NCBI RefSeq assembly: GCF_000429645.1
Contig: NZ_AUCG01000004.1
Span: 1-64,000, forward strand
Origin: Niveispirillum irakense DSM 11586
GTDB lineage: Bacteria > Pseudomonadota > Alphaproteobacteria > Azospirillales > Azospirillaceae
Reading direction: 5' to 3'
DNA length: 64,000 nucleotides
Shown: positions 37,739 through 47,593 of the stretch, piece after piece
Position numbering within the stretch: the first letter of the stretch is position 1
Layout of the letters: each line of letters starts with the position of its first letter
The notes under the pieces: model-generated
Databases searched by the model: none
What the model saw: only the letters and a program-made list of their open reading frames with translations
Told to the model about the DNA's origin: nothing
Position numbers and translations under genes: made by a program

Positions 37739-39046
37739 ATGCTGATCACAGATGGCAGCGCACCCTTCCAGGAGGCCTTCCGGCATCGGTTGGCTGCAGC
37801 GGACCAGCCGGACTGGCTGCGCGCGCAGCGCCGTGCGGGGATGGAAGGCTTCACGGCGATGGGATTTCCCTCGCGTCGGCACGAGGCCTGGCGCTTCACC
37901 GACCTGGACCTGCTGACGTCGGAGCCGCGTCCGCCCAGCCTGACCGATGCCCCCAGCCTGCCGGCCGATAGTCTGGAGCCCTGGCGTCTGGCCGGTCCGT
38001 CGCATCGGCTGGTGCTGGTCAATGGCCGTTTCGACCCGGCCCTGTCCGCCATCGGCGGCCTGCCTGCCGGCGTCTGGCTGGCCCCGCTGGCGGAGACGGT
38101 GCAACGGCGTCCCGATGTGGCGGCCACGGCCTTTGGTGCCGATGTCAATGCCTTGTCAGCCCTGAACGCCGCCCTGTTCGCCGATGGCGCCGTCCTGGTG
38201 CTGGCACCGGGAACGGTGCTGGAGACGCCGGTGGAGATTATCCATTACAGCACCACGGGCGATGCCCAGGCCTCGGCCCATCCCCGGCTGCGGGTCATGC
38301 TGGGGGAGGGGGCAGGCGCTACGCTGGTGGAAACAGCCGCCGGCGATGGCAATGGCTGGACCAACGCCGTCATCGACGTGACACTGGACGCGGATGCGGA
38401 ACTGATCCATGTGCATGTGCAGAACGAAGGGACGGAAGCGGTCCATACCTGCCTGCTGACGGCGGAACTGGCGCGTCAGGCCCGCTATCGGGCCTTCACG
38501 CTGGTCACCGGTGCCTGCCTGTCCCACCGTGATATGCAGGTGGCGCTTGCCGGCCCCGGCGCCGCCTTCACCCTGCACGGCGCCTATCTGCTGGATGGTG
38601 GACAGGAAACAACCCTTGCCGTGCGGGCCGACCACAAGGCACCCGATTGCCGGACGGAAGAGGTGGTGAAAGGCGTGCTGCAAGGGGCCGCGCACGGTGT
38701 GTTCCTGGGAACGGTCGCGGTGCGGCCGGGGGCGGACGGCACCGATGCCCGCCAATTGAACCGCAACCTGTTGCTGAGCCCGTCCGCCCGCGTCGATACC
38801 AAGCCGGAGCTGGAAATTTTCGCCGACGACGTCAAATGCAGCCACGGCGCTACCGTGGGCAGCCTGGACGAAGCGGCTTTGTTCTATCTCCAGGCCCGCG
38901 GCATCGATCCGGTGACGGCCCGGTCCATGCTGGTGGCGGCCTTTGCCGCCGATGTGATTGATGCGGCCCGGCTGACGGACGGGGTGGATGCGCTGCTGCG
39001 CCGGCACCTTGACCGCTGGCTGGGCCGGGAAGGGGGGCTGTCATGA
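37739..39046 (+). CDS. sufD: Fe-S assembly protein SufD
   Basis: 435 residues. N-terminal GFPSRRHEAWRFTDLDLL and C-terminal DVKCSHGATVGSLDEAALFY are SufD hallmarks. It is the partner of SufB in the scaffold. ATG 37739 is preferred because GGAGGGGACC stands just upstream; ATG 37727 overlapping the sufC stop is possible. It overlaps sufS by four bases. Confidence 0.97.
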   Translation: MLITDGSAPFQEAFRHRLAAADQPDWLRAQRRAGMEGFTAMGFPSRRHEAWRFTDLDLLTSEPRPPSLTDAPSLPADSLEPWRLAGPSHRLVLVNGRFDPALSAIGGLPAGVWLAPLAETVQRRPDVAATAFGADVNALSALNAALFADGAVLVLAPGTVLETPVEIIHYSTTGDAQASAHPRLRVMLGEGAGATLVETAAGDGNGWTNAVIDVTLDADAELIHVHVQNEGTEAVHTCLLTAELARQARYRAFTLVTGACLSHRDMQVALAGPGAAFTLHGAYLLDGGQETTLAVRADHKAPDCRTEEVVKGVLQGAAHGVFLGTVAVRPGADGTDARQLNRNLLLSPSARVDTKPELEIFADDVKCSHGATVGSLDEAALFYLQARGIDPVTARSMLVAAFAADVIDAARLTDGVDALLRRHLDRWLGREGGLS

Positions 39047-40296
39047 ACCTGCTGCTGAAGGAACGCACCATGCCGGCGACGGCACCAGCGTTTGATCCGG
39101 AGGAACTGCGCCGGCAATTCCCCATCTTCGCGCGCAATCCGGGTCTGGTCTTCCTGGATACGGCCGCCAGTGCCCAGAAGCCGGCTGCCGTCATTGACGG
39201 TCTGGCCGACTTCTATCGCGGCGACTACGCCAACGTTCATCGCGGCGTCTATCGGTTGAGCGCACGATCCACCGAGCGGTACGAGGCGGCGCGGGAGACG
39301 GTGGCCCGGTTCCTCAACGCGACCGCGTCGGAGATTGTCTTCGTGCGGGGTGCGACGGAGGGGATCAATCTGGTCGCGCAGAGCTGGGGGCCGGCCTTCC
39401 TGCAACCGGGTGATCAAATATTGGTGTCGGAACTGGAGCACCATTCCAACATCGTGCCCTGGCAGATGCTGCGCCACCGCCTGGGGATCGAGCTGGTGGT
39501 GGCGCCCATTGATGGGACGGGCGGGCTGGACATGGCGGCCTTTGCCCGGCTGCTGGGGCCGCGCACCAAGCTGGTCGCCGTTACCCATGTCGCCAATGTC
39601 AGCGGCTGCGTCGTGCCGGTGGCCGAGATTGTCAGGCTGTCCCACGCGGCCGGTGCCAGGGTGCTGCTGGATGGATGCCAGGCGGTGCCGCGCCTGCCGG
39701 TGGATGTGCGGGCGCTGGGCTGCGACTTCTATGTCTTCTCGGGCCATAAATGCTATGGCCCGACGGGCATCGGGGCGCTTTACGCCCGCAACGGGTTACT
39801 GGATGCGATGCCGCCCTGGCAGGGCGGCGGGGACATGATCCGCACCGTCTGCTTCGAGGAGACGACCTATCAGGAAGGGCCGCAGCGGTTCGAAGCGGGC
39901 ACGCCCGACATTTCCGGTGCCATCGGTCTGGCCCTGGCCCTGGACTTCATGACGGGGCTGGGCGGTGACGCCATCCGCGCGCATGAGGCGGACTTGACCC
40001 GCTATGCGGAGGCGATGCTGGGCGATATTCCCGGCGTCAGTCTGGTGGGGGCGGGGCCTGAGCGGCTGGGGGCGGTATCGTTCCTGGTCGATGGCATCCA
40101 TCCCCACGATCTGGCCACCATCTTTGACCAGTATGACGTGGCTGTGCGCGCCGGGCATCATTGCGCCCAGCCGCTGATGGACCGGCTGGGTCTGCCGGCG
40201 ACGACGCGCGCCTCCTTCGGGGTTTACAGCACCAGGGCGGATATCGATGCGCTGGCGGCGGCGGTGCGTGCCGCCCAGAAGCTGTTCGGCTGTTAG
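39043..40296 (+). CDS. sufS: Cysteine desulfurase SufS
   Basis: 417 residues from ATG 39043; ATG 39070 (408 residues, GAAGGA upstream) is equally plausible. Group II desulfurase: FPIFARNPGLVFLDTAASAQ, PLP-Lys in VFSGHKCYGPTGIGALYA, active Cys in RAGHHCAQPLMDRLGL. It is the second desulfurase of the window and probably hands sulfur to the SufU/IscU-like protein next to it. Confidence 0.97.
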   Translation: MNLLLKERTMPATAPAFDPEELRRQFPIFARNPGLVFLDTAASAQKPAAVIDGLADFYRGDYANVHRGVYRLSARSTERYEAARETVARFLNATASEIVFVRGATEGINLVAQSWGPAFLQPGDQILVSELEHHSNIVPWQMLRHRLGIELVVAPIDGTGGLDMAAFARLLGPRTKLVAVTHVANVSGCVVPVAEIVRLSHAAGARVLLDGCQAVPRLPVDVRALGCDFYVFSGHKCYGPTGIGALYARNGLLDAMPPWQGGGDMIRTVCFEETTYQEGPQRFEAGTPDISGAIGLALALDFMTGLGGDAIRAHEADLTRYAEAMLGDIPGVSLVGAGPERLGAVSFLVDGIHPHDLATIFDQYDVAVRAGHHCAQPLMDRLGLPATTRASFGVYSTRADIDALAAAVRAAQKLFGC

Positions 40297-40307
40297 GGGG
40301 GGCGGTG

Positions 40308-40772
40308 ATGGATCTGCGCGATCTTTATCAGGACATCGTCCTGGATCACGGGCGGCATCCCCGGAACTTCCGCGTGCTGACCGATGCCAACCATCTGGCC
40401 CATGGCCATAATCCGCTGTGCGGCGACAAGGTCACCGTGTTCCTGCGGTTGGAGGATGACCGGATCGCCGATATCAGTTTCGATGGCAAGGGCTGTGCCA
40501 TCTCCACCGCCTCGGCCTCGCTGATGACGGAGATCCTTCTGGGGAAGACCCTGGCGGAGGCATCGACCCTGTTCGGCCATTTCCACGACACGGTGACCAA
40601 GGGTGATGGTGCCGATCTGCCGCCTGATCTTGTCGAGGATGGGGAACGTCTGCTGCCGCTGACCGGGGTTAAGTCCTATCCGGCGCGGGTCAAATGCGCG
40701 ACGCTGGCCTGGCACACGCTGGAGGCGGCGGTGAAGGGCGGTGGCATTGCCCAGCCGGTCAAGACGGAATAG
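40308..40772 (+). CDS. sufU: IscU/SufU-type scaffold or sulfur acceptor
   Basis: 154 residues. Conserved cysteines Cys38 (NPLCGDKV), Cys63 (GKGCAIS) and Cys130 (RVKCATLAW), with a SufU-type insertion region (THD/TKGDGADLPPD area) between the second and third. It accepts sulfur from SufS and may replace the missing IscU domain of NifU. GGGGGGGCGG precedes the ATG. Confidence 0.93.
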   Translation: MDLRDLYQDIVLDHGRHPRNFRVLTDANHLAHGHNPLCGDKVTVFLRLEDDRIADISFDGKGCAISTASASLMTEILLGKTLAEASTLFGHFHDTVTKGDGADLPPDLVEDGERLLPLTGVKSYPARVKCATLAWHTLEAAVKGGGIAQPVKTE

Positions 40773-40781
40773 GAGGAGACG

Positions 40782-41150
40782 ATGGATATCGCCGGCCCGC
40801 CGCACGACATCGACCAGGATATACCCGTCCAGCGCACCTTCGACACGGCGGCGCTGAAGGCCGATGTGATGGAAGCGATCTGCACCATTCGTGATCCGGA
40901 ATTGCCCGTCAATCTGGTTGATCTGGGCCTGATCTATGACGTGCAGGTGCGTGAGAATGGCATGATCCATATTGAGATGACCTTGACGACGCCCGCCTGT
41001 CCCGTCGCCTCCGCCCTGCCGGCGGAAGTACAGCACCTAGTCTCCCTGGTGCCGGGTGTAACCTTGGTGGTCGTCGATCTTGTCTGGGAGCCGCCCTGGT
41101 CCCAGGCACGCATGTCGGACAGTGCCCGGTTGGAACTGGGATTGGTTTAG
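40782..41150 (+). CDS. sufT: SufT-type (DUF59/MIP18) Fe-S maturation protein
   Basis: 122 residues of the MIP18/PaaD-like family: EAICTIRDPELPVNLVDLGL, HIEMTLTTPACPVASALPAE (conserved Cys), VDLVWEPPWSQARMS. SufT proteins assist in cluster delivery when the SUF system is used. It is the last gene of the suf unit, nine bases after sufU, with AGGAGG upstream. Confidence 0.95.
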   Translation: MDIAGPPHDIDQDIPVQRTFDTAALKADVMEAICTIRDPELPVNLVDLGLIYDVQVRENGMIHIEMTLTTPACPVASALPAEVQHLVSLVPGVTLVVVDLVWEPPWSQARMSDSARLELGLV

Positions 41151-41378
41151 GTGGCCGATCTTAGGGTGAGTTGCTCGTATATATATTTACGGTAAAGTTG
41201 TCGCGCCATCAGCCAAGCCGATTTTCCACATCCAATAAAGCCCCTGCAATATCAGAATTTTGCCGGGGTTTTTGCTGTCCGCGCCAAGCGCCGACCAAAA
41301 CCCCGCAGGTAACATATAGGTAACAACAGAGAGTGAAAATGGGCGTCGCTGGCCTGCTCTGCTTCCTGGAAATGTATT
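41151..41378. other. Region after sufT with a probable terminator and a repeat copy
   Basis: No gene. A hairpin-like arrangement at 41236-41273 (AAAGCCCC, then GCCGGGGTTTTT) followed by T's probably ends the suf transcript. Bases 41260-41281 repeat the sequence at 1823-1844 with one mismatch. Confidence 0.5.
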
Positions 41379-42231
41379 GTAAGCGTCAGCCATCGGTCAT
41401 CTTGCGGTAAGCCTGATTGATAGAATTCTGCGTGCCCGGATCAATTGGTGCAGGCGGATGGTGGGAATATGAAGAGAGGAGGGGATTTGCTTCGCTAAGC
41501 GCGGTGGCTATGAACCGATCCACCGCAGGCGTGACGGTTCCGATTGTCCGGCGTCAGCCCCTGTGGCCAGCGCGCTGTGCTGGGCCCATGGCTGTCGCAA
41601 GTTCTTTGAGCTGGCCGATATTGCCACCAACGGCGCGTCGTGGCGATAAAGCGCCCCACATATCACCCATCGCCCTGGAGGCCGTGAAGCGCATCGACGT
41701 GCTGTTCGACCTGGAGCGTGAGATCAACGGTCTATCGGCCGACGAACGCCTGGCAGTCCGGTAGGAGCAGGCCAAGCCGCTGGTCGATGAACTGGAAGCC
41801 TGGATGCGACAGCAGCGTGCCGCCCTGTCCCGGCATGCACCCGTGGCCAAGGCGACGGACTATATGTTGACCCGCTGGGAGGAGTTCACCACGTTTCTGC
41901 ATGACGGAAGGGCCTGCCTGACCAATAACGCGGCCGAACGCGCCTTGTGCGGCGTGGCCCTGGGGAGGAAGGCTTGGTTGTTCGCGGGCTCCGACCGCGG
42001 CGGCGAACGGGCCGCCATACTGTACGGCATGATCGTCACCGCCAAGATGAACGATATCGATCCCCAGGCCTGGCTCGCCGATGTGTTCGCCCGCATCAAC
42101 GACATCCCGCAGAAGCGCCTGCACGAACGGAGTGGAAGGCCAAGCGAAAGGCCGAACAGGCAACGGCCGCCTGGGCGCCAATGCACCTCCGCCAATTGCG
42201 AAACGACCTGCGGGGCTCACCGGATGGATAC
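41379..42231 (+). pseudogene. tnpC: IS66-family element remnant with broken tnpC
   Basis: The left end GTAAGCGTCAGCC at 41379 and right end GGATGGATAC at 42222-42231 look like IS66 termini. Inside, C-terminal TnpC pieces are visible: CWAHGCRKFFELADI (41578 on), then, in another frame, ISPIALEAVKRIDVLFDLER, an in-frame TAG at 41762, and CLTNNAAERALCGVALGRKA. A last frameshift precedes WKAKRKAEQATAAW. Two or more frameshifts plus one stop make it non-functional. The tnpA, tnpB and the N-terminal half of tnpC are deleted. Confidence 0.8.
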
Positions 42232-43305
42232 TGTCGACATGAATGCGCTCAGGGCTTTTTCCTTCTCCCAAAAGTTGAGATCACGCTCCGCTAACCATCG
42301 TTCGTCGTAATAGGTACAATCATATCGCTCGCCCCCGTCGCACAGGATCGTGACAATCGAGCCCTGCTCGCCAGCGGCGTGCATTTCCTCAATCAGTTGG
42401 GCGCAGGCGATTAGGCTCGTGCCGGTCGATCCGCCCACGCGGCGTCCCAACCTGGCAGAGAGTGCACGCATCGCACCAATGCTGTCGGCATCCTCCACCG
42501 CGATCATCCGGTCGATCACGGAGGGGATGAAACTCGGCTCGACGCGCGGGCGCCCTATCCCTTCGATCCGGCTGGCACAACCATCTGGCAGCGACGTCAA
42601 CGAAGGGTCGTCGAAATGGCGATGGAATATCGAATGGACCGGATCGGCAACGCAGAGCCGCGTCGCATGACGCTGATAGGCGATATAGCGCCCGATCGTC
42701 GCTGACGTGCCCCCCGTCCCGGCGCCACAGACGATCCAGGTTGGGATCGGATGCTCCTCCTCCGCCATCTGGGTAAAGATGCTCTCGGCGATGTTGTTGT
42801 TGCCGCGCCAGTCGGTCGCACGCTCGGCATAGGTGAACTGGTCAAGGTAATGACCGCCTGTTTCCACCGCGAGTCGGTGTGCCACGTCGTACACGGTTCG
42901 CGGGTCATCGACAGCATGGATCTCGCCGCCCTGAAAACGGATCGCATCGAGCTTGGGCGCGGCCGTGGTCGCAGGCACGACCGCGAGGAACCGAAGCCCC
43001 AGCATCCTGGCAAAATAGGCCTCGCTGACCGCCGTCGACCCTGATGAGGCCTCAATGATACAGGTGTCCGGCCCGATCCAGCTGTTGCACAGCGCATAAA
43101 GAAACAGCGACCGTGCCAACCGATGCTTCAGGCTGCCGGTCGGATGGCTGCTTTCGTCCTTCAAATAGAGCGTGATGCCGGGATAGCGCGGCAAATCCAG
43201 CCGGATGAGATGGGTGTCGGCCGAGCGGTTATAGTCTGCCTCGATCCGCCGGATCGCTTCTTTTCGCCACGTCCGGACGGCGGCGGTGTCATGGTCAGTG
43301 GGCAT
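42217..43305 (-). CDS. PLP enzyme of the cysteine synthase/desulfhydrase fold
   Basis: 362 residues. The PLP lysine is K60 in [14 protein letters not shown]; the phosphate loop is [33 protein letters not shown] is the substrate loop. The overall pattern resembles Cds1-type cysteine desulfhydrases and PLP-dependent cysteine-synthase relatives rather than CysK itself. In this operon it may act on cysteine released from peptides. The last residues (VSIR) and the stop come from the IS66 terminal sequence, so the natural C-terminus has been replaced. It overlaps the M3 peptidase gene by 11 bases. Confidence 0.85.
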   Translation of the reverse strand: MPTDHDTAAVRTWRKEAIRRIEADYNRSADTHLIRLDLPRYPGITLYLKDESSHPTGSLKHRLARSLFLYALCNSWIGPDTCIIEASSGSTAVSEAYFARMLGLRFLAVVPATTAAPKLDAIRFQGGEIHAVDDPRTVYDVAHRLAVETGGHYLDQFTYAERATDWRGNNNIAESIFTQMAEEEHPIPTWIVCGAGTGGTSATIGRYIAYQRHATRLCVADPVHSIFHRHFDDPSLTSLPDGCASRIEGIGRPRVEPSFIPSVIDRMIAVEDADSIGAMRALSARLGRRVGGSTGTSLIACAQLIEEMHAAGEQGSIVTILCDGGERYDCTYYDERWLAERDLNFWEKEKALSAFMSTVSIR

Positions 43306-45331
43306 TGGCGGTCAATCCATGGCGAATGAGCATTGCAGCGGGATCGGCATCGCGTCCGCGAAACGCGCGGAAGCTGTCGGCAGTCGGCCGGCTGGCGCCC
43401 CGGGCCAGCACTTCCTCACGGAACTTCATGGCCGTGAGGCGATCAATCAGTCCGGCTTCGGCAAAGCGCTGGAAGCCATCGGCGGCGAGCACCTCGGCCC
43501 AGAGATAGCTGTAATAGCCTGAGGCATAGCCGCCTGCGAAAATATGGGTGAAGGCGTGCGGGAAGCGGTGCCAGGGGGGCGGATGAACCACGGCGATCTC
43601 ATCGCGCACCGCTTCGACAACCGCCATGGGGTCGCTGCCCATCGTTCCCAGGTGGAGCAGAAGGTCGAACAGCGAGAATTCGACCTGCCGGACGATGGAC
43701 ATGCCCGACAGGAAATGCCGCGCCGCAACCAGCTTGTCGAACAGCACATCGGGCAGGGGCACGCCGGTGTTATGATGGCCCGACATGTCGCGCAGGACAG
43801 TTCGGTCCCACGCGAAATCCTCCATCAATTGGCTGGGCAGTTCGATCGCGTCCCACTCGAAACCGTTGGTCCCCGCGATGTTTGGGCGGTCAACCCGGGT
43901 GAACAGGTGATGCAGGCAATGCCCGGTCTCGTGCAGGAAAGTCACGACTTCCTTGTGGCTAAGGAGCGAGGGATGCTCCTCTGTCCTGGGCGCGAAATTG
44001 CAGACGAGATAGGCGACAGGCACCCGCTGGACATTGCCGTCGTTCAGTCGCGGCCGCGCCTGCGCCATCCAGGCGCCGCCGCGCTTGCCGGCGCGCGCAT
44101 GCAGGTCGACATAGACACCCGCGAAGACTGACCCCGCCTCGTCCACCACGTCATAATAGCAGGCGTCGGGGTGATAGACTGCGACATCTGCGCGCGCGAT
44201 CAGCCGGATGCCGAACAGCCGGTCGAGAAGCCGCTGCCACCCGGCGACAACGCGCTCGACCGGGAAATATGCGCGCACTTCCTGCTCGTCGATGGCATAG
44301 CGCGCCTGACGCAGTTGCTCGGCAATATAGGCCACATCCCAAGGCTGAATCTCCACCAGCCCCAGATGTGCGGCGGCATAATCGGCCAGTGTGGCCAATT
44401 CCTGTTCGGCGGCCGGTTTCGCCCGGGCAGCCAGATTGCGCAGAAACACCAGCACTTCGCCCGCATCGGGGGCCATCTTGGTGGCGAGCGACCATTCAAC
44501 CGGATCAAGGAAACCGAGCAGCCGTGCGGCCTCACGCCGCCGCTCCAGGATATCGGCGATCCGGCCTGAATTGTCGAACCGGCCCGCATGAGGGCCTTGA
44601 TCTGACGCGCGCGTGCCCGATGCGGTATAGACACGCTGGCGCAGACCCCGATCCTGGGCAAAGGTCAGGACCGCATTAACGCTGGGCATCTGGAGCGTGA
44701 CCAGCCAGCCGGACAGTCCCTTGGCCCTGGCGGCGTTGGCGAACATCGCCTTGTCCGCTTCTGAAAGGCCCGTGAGCAGGCGTTCTTCCTCGATCACCTC
44801 GGACCAGGCGTCGGTCGCATCGAGTACCGCATTGCCGAACGCGGTCGACAGTTGCGTCAACTCGACCGACAGCTTGGCGAAGCGCGCCCGGTCCTCGGTC
44901 TCCAGCGCGACCCCCGACAGCGTGAAGTCGCGGATCATATGCCCGACCGCCACGCGATCCGCTTGCGCCCGCCCGGCGAAATCCGGCGTGGCAGTCATGG
45001 CGACCAGCACCTCGTACAGGGCCCGGTTTTGCATGACCTGAAAATGGTTCTCGACCAGACGCTTCTGCCCGACGGCGAAGGCGGCCCGCAATTCAGCCGT
45101 GTCGGCCACTGCGTGGAGATGCGACACCACCGACCAGACGGCGACGATTGCGGTATCGGCGCGTTCCAGCGGCAACCACGCCGCTTCGAAGCTGGTGGGT
45201 CGGGTCGTCACGATGGTCGCGACCACCGCCTGATGATCGGCGATGGCCCTGTCGAGCGCGACAGCGACATGATCAGGCCGGATGTCGCCGAAGCGTGGCA
45301 GGGCCAGCGTATCCAGCAAGGGGTTGGTCAT
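43295..45331 (-). CDS. M3-family metallopeptidase (oligopeptidase A/Dcp type)
   Basis: 678 residues, the usual M3A length. The zinc motif is [13 protein letters not shown] (HExxH near residue 466), followed by the downstream Glu region ([16 protein letters not shown]). No signal peptide is seen, so it acts on short peptides in the cytoplasm. It stands between thioredoxin reductase and the PLP enzyme in a nine-gene operon that also encodes TldD/TldE, which suggests stepwise peptide degradation. Confidence 0.95.
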   Translation of the reverse strand: MTNPLLDTLALPRFGDIRPDHVAVALDRAIADHQAVVATIVTTRPTSFEAAWLPLERADTAIVAVWSVVSHLHAVADTAELRAAFAVGQKRLVENHFQVMQNRALYEVLVAMTATPDFAGRAQADRVAVGHMIRDFTLSGVALETEDRARFAKLSVELTQLSTAFGNAVLDATDAWSEVIEEERLLTGLSEADKAMFANAARAKGLSGWLVTLQMPSVNAVLTFAQDRGLRQRVYTASGTRASDQGPHAGRFDNSGRIADILERRREAARLLGFLDPVEWSLATKMAPDAGEVLVFLRNLAARAKPAAEQELATLADYAAAHLGLVEIQPWDVAYIAEQLRQARYAIDEQEVRAYFPVERVVAGWQRLLDRLFGIRLIARADVAVYHPDACYYDVVDEAGSVFAGVYVDLHARAGKRGGAWMAQARPRLNDGNVQRVPVAYLVCNFAPRTEEHPSLLSHKEVVTFLHETGHCLHHLFTRVDRPNIAGTNGFEWDAIELPSQLMEDFAWDRTVLRDMSGHHNTGVPLPDVLFDKLVAARHFLSGMSIVRQVEFSLFDLLLHLGTMGSDPMAVVEAVRDEIAVVHPPPWHRFPHAFTHIFAGGYASGYYSYLWAEVLAADGFQRFAEAGLIDRLTAMKFREEVLARGASRPTADSFRAFRGRDADPAAMLIRHGLTANAH

Positions 45332-45343
45332 CCTGTTTCCCCT

Positions 45344-46339
45344 TCAGATCTGCAAATTGGCATCGGTGCCATCGGTCGCGATCATATGGGTGTTGTGCCC
45401 GGCCAGATAGCGTTCGGCCTCCAGTGCGGCCATACAGCCCATGCCCGCCGATGTGACAGCCTGGCGGAACAATTTGTCCTGGACATCTCCGGCCGCGAAC
45501 ACGCCCGGTACGCTGGTTGCGGTCGAGCCGGGGGCGACGAGGATATAGCCCTCCTCATCCATATGGAGTTGCCCCTTGAACAGCGCGGTGGCGGGGTCGT
45601 GCCCGATGGCAATGAACAGGCCATGGAGCGACAACTGCGATGTTGTGCCGTCACGGGTATTGCGCAGGACAATGCCGTTTACACTGCTCGTATCGCCCAG
45701 CACTTCAGCCACTTCGGCATTCCAGATCATCTCGATTTTGGGGTTGGCCCGGAGCCGCCTCTGATTGGTCCGATCGGCACGCAGGGTATCGCGGCGATGG
45801 ATCAAATAAACCTTCTCGGCGAAATTGGTGAGGTAGAGTGCCTCCTCGACCGCTGTGTTGCCACCGCCGACAACCGCGCAGACCCGCCCGCGATAGAAGA
45901 AGCCGTCGCACGTCGCGCAAGCTGATACACCGCGCCCACGATAGGCCGCCTCGCTTTCCAGGCCCAGCCAACGCGCCGACGCGCCGGTCGCCACCACAAT
46001 TGTGTCGGCGGTATAATGCGTACCACCGTCGCTAATCGCCAGGAACGGCGTGCGGGTCAGATCAACGTCGACGATCAGGTCACTGACAACCTCGACACCC
46101 GCCTTGCGGACCTGCTCGCCCATCCGTGCCATCAGTTCGGGGCCGAGCACGCTTTCATCGCCCGGCCAGTTCTCAACCTCGGTCGTGATGGTCAACTGGC
46201 CACCGGGCTGCGGCCCTTCGATCAGTATCGGGGACAGTGCGCCGCGGGCGGCATAGATACCGGCGGTATAGCCCGCCGGGCCGGAACCGATGATCAGAAC
46301 CTTGCTGTGCCGGCTGTCTGCGGCCTGTCCGTCCTGCAT
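45344..46339 (-). CDS. Thioredoxin reductase
   Basis: 331 residues: FAD site LIIGSGPAGYTAGIYAARG, redox CATC (SACATCDGFF, about residue 140), NADPH site VVGGGNTAVEEALYL and C-terminal FAAGDVQDKLFRQAV. It would keep the thioredoxin encoded two genes upstream reduced. The start is two bases after the stop of the unknown gene before it. A likely second, cassette-borne copy besides a chromosomal trxB. Confidence 0.96.
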   Translation of the reverse strand: MQDGQAADSRHSKVLIIGSGPAGYTAGIYAARGALSPILIEGPQPGGQLTITTEVENWPGDESVLGPELMARMGEQVRKAGVEVVSDLIVDVDLTRTPFLAISDGGTHYTADTIVVATGASARWLGLESEAAYRGRGVSACATCDGFFYRGRVCAVVGGGNTAVEEALYLTNFAEKVYLIHRRDTLRADRTNQRRLRANPKIEMIWNAEVAEVLGDTSSVNGIVLRNTRDGTTSQLSLHGLFIAIGHDPATALFKGQLHMDEEGYILVAPGSTATSVPGVFAAGDVQDKLFRQAVTSAGMGCMAALEAERYLAGHNTHMIATDGTDANLQI

Positions 46340-46340
46340 T

Positions 46341-47243
46341 TCAGACTTCCTTGTTCGCAGGCTTGGAAGCCGTTGCGATGATCGGCGCGTTTTCCATCAT
46401 CTCGATCGCCTGCCAGCCTATTGAGCGATACTGCGCCGACGATTCCTCCAGTCGCTGCAGACGCTGACGGAACCCACGGGCAAGCGCCGGATGGTCGCCA
46501 TCAAGGATTGCGAACACGCGCTCCAGGCCAGAGAGCTCCGCTTTGTAACCATCCTTTTCGGCCTGCTCACGAAGCTTGAAGACCCGACTTTCCTTTTCGT
46601 CGGTCCAGTCGATTTCGGCCAATGACCGTGTCAGGTCGAGTGTACCCCGCGCGGTCAGCGTATCGCGCAGGACGGTGCGCATCGTACCGGGCCAGGCCGC
46701 AGCTTCCACGACGCCGCCGGCCTGGCGATCAAGCGGCGCATCGCCAATCCTGTCCGTGGCTGCGACCGCCGCCATGCGCACGGATTTCCAAGCCTTCCGG
46801 TCGGGCATGTCGCCGTCCATGGCTTGCCGGTGCAGGGCCATGATAGTCTGGCGGCACTGCTCAAGTTCAAGGTGACGGCCGGTGATCGCGGCCAGCCCCG
46901 CATCATCGAGCAGAAACAGCACCAATTGTGAGACGATGCGTGAAAGGTCAACGCCGACTGGGGTCCGCGCCAGCCACGCTTCGGCGAAGGCGGCTGCTTC
47001 ATCCCGTTGGAGAAAGCCGTTGACCAATCCCGGTAAGGCTTCGGCCAAGGCGATGGGGTATCCCAGCCTCTCGGCATAAGCCGGCGTGTCGTCGGCCTCG
47101 ACGACAGCGCCGATGACATTGGCCTGTCCGTTTTCCCATGCGGGAAAATAGACGAAGCTGCCCGCCGCAACGTGATGCCGCAGCCGCGCCTGCGCCTGCG
47201 CCTTGATTGCCGGGTCGTCGTGAAATGCGATGTCCGCCATCAT
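46341..47243 (-). CDS. Unrecognised 300-residue protein of the peptide-processing operon
   Basis: I do not recognise the family. The N-terminus (MMADIAFHDDPAIKAQAQAR, then FVYFPAWENGQANVIGAVVE) is mixed alpha/beta; the rest is strongly helical (LVNGFLQRDEAAAFAEAWLA, LSRIVSQLVLFLLDDAGLAA) and charged at the C-terminus. There is a single Cys (ELEQC). No signal peptide or clear transmembrane segment. It is translationally coupled to thioredoxin (overlapping ATGATG/TGA) and one base ahead of thioredoxin reductase, so it probably works with the thiol system or is its substrate adaptor. Confidence 0.75.
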   Translation of the reverse strand: MMADIAFHDDPAIKAQAQARLRHHVAAGSFVYFPAWENGQANVIGAVVEADDTPAYAERLGYPIALAEALPGLVNGFLQRDEAAAFAEAWLARTPVGVDLSRIVSQLVLFLLDDAGLAAITGRHLELEQCRQTIMALHRQAMDGDMPDRKAWKSVRMAAVAATDRIGDAPLDRQAGGVVEAAAWPGTMRTVLRDTLTARGTLDLTRSLAEIDWTDEKESRVFKLREQAEKDGYKAELSGLERVFAILDGDHPALARGFRQRLQRLEESSAQYRSIGWQAIEMMENAPIIATASKPANKEV

Positions 47244-47563
47244 TCCGCCCCGATATGCGTATCGACAAATGCGTCGAGGCGGCTGCGCGACACGGTACCG
47301 AAGGTCCTGGCCGTTTCCACGCCGTTCTTCACCACCATCAGCAAGGGAATACCGCGTACCTCGAACCGCTCTGCCAGCTTCGGGTTGGCCTCGATATCGA
47401 CCTTCACGATCTCCATCTCCTCGGCATACTCCTTGGCCATCTCTTCGAGCGTGGGGGCCAGCGCCCGGCAAGGCGCGCACCAGGGGGCCCAGAAGTCGAC
47501 CAGCACGGGCTTGTCGTTTTTCATCACGATCTCATCGAAATCCTGTTCGGTCGCATTACGCAT
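47240..47563 (-). CDS. Thioredoxin
   Basis: 107 residues, active site W28-C-A-P-C32 (FWAPWCAPCRAL), with the cis-Pro in VRGIPLLMVV. CAPC differs from the standard CGPC, which can shift redox potential or partner choice. Cytoplasmic. It is encoded 30 bases after TldD and overlaps the following unknown gene. Confidence 0.95.
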   Translation of the reverse strand: MRNATEQDFDEIVMKNDKPVLVDFWAPWCAPCRALAPTLEEMAKEYAEEMEIVKVDIEANPKLAERFEVRGIPLLMVVKNGVETARTFGTVSRSRLDAFVDTHIGAE

Positions 47564-47593
47564 GATAAATCGTCCTTTGGGGAAAAGGTGGGT

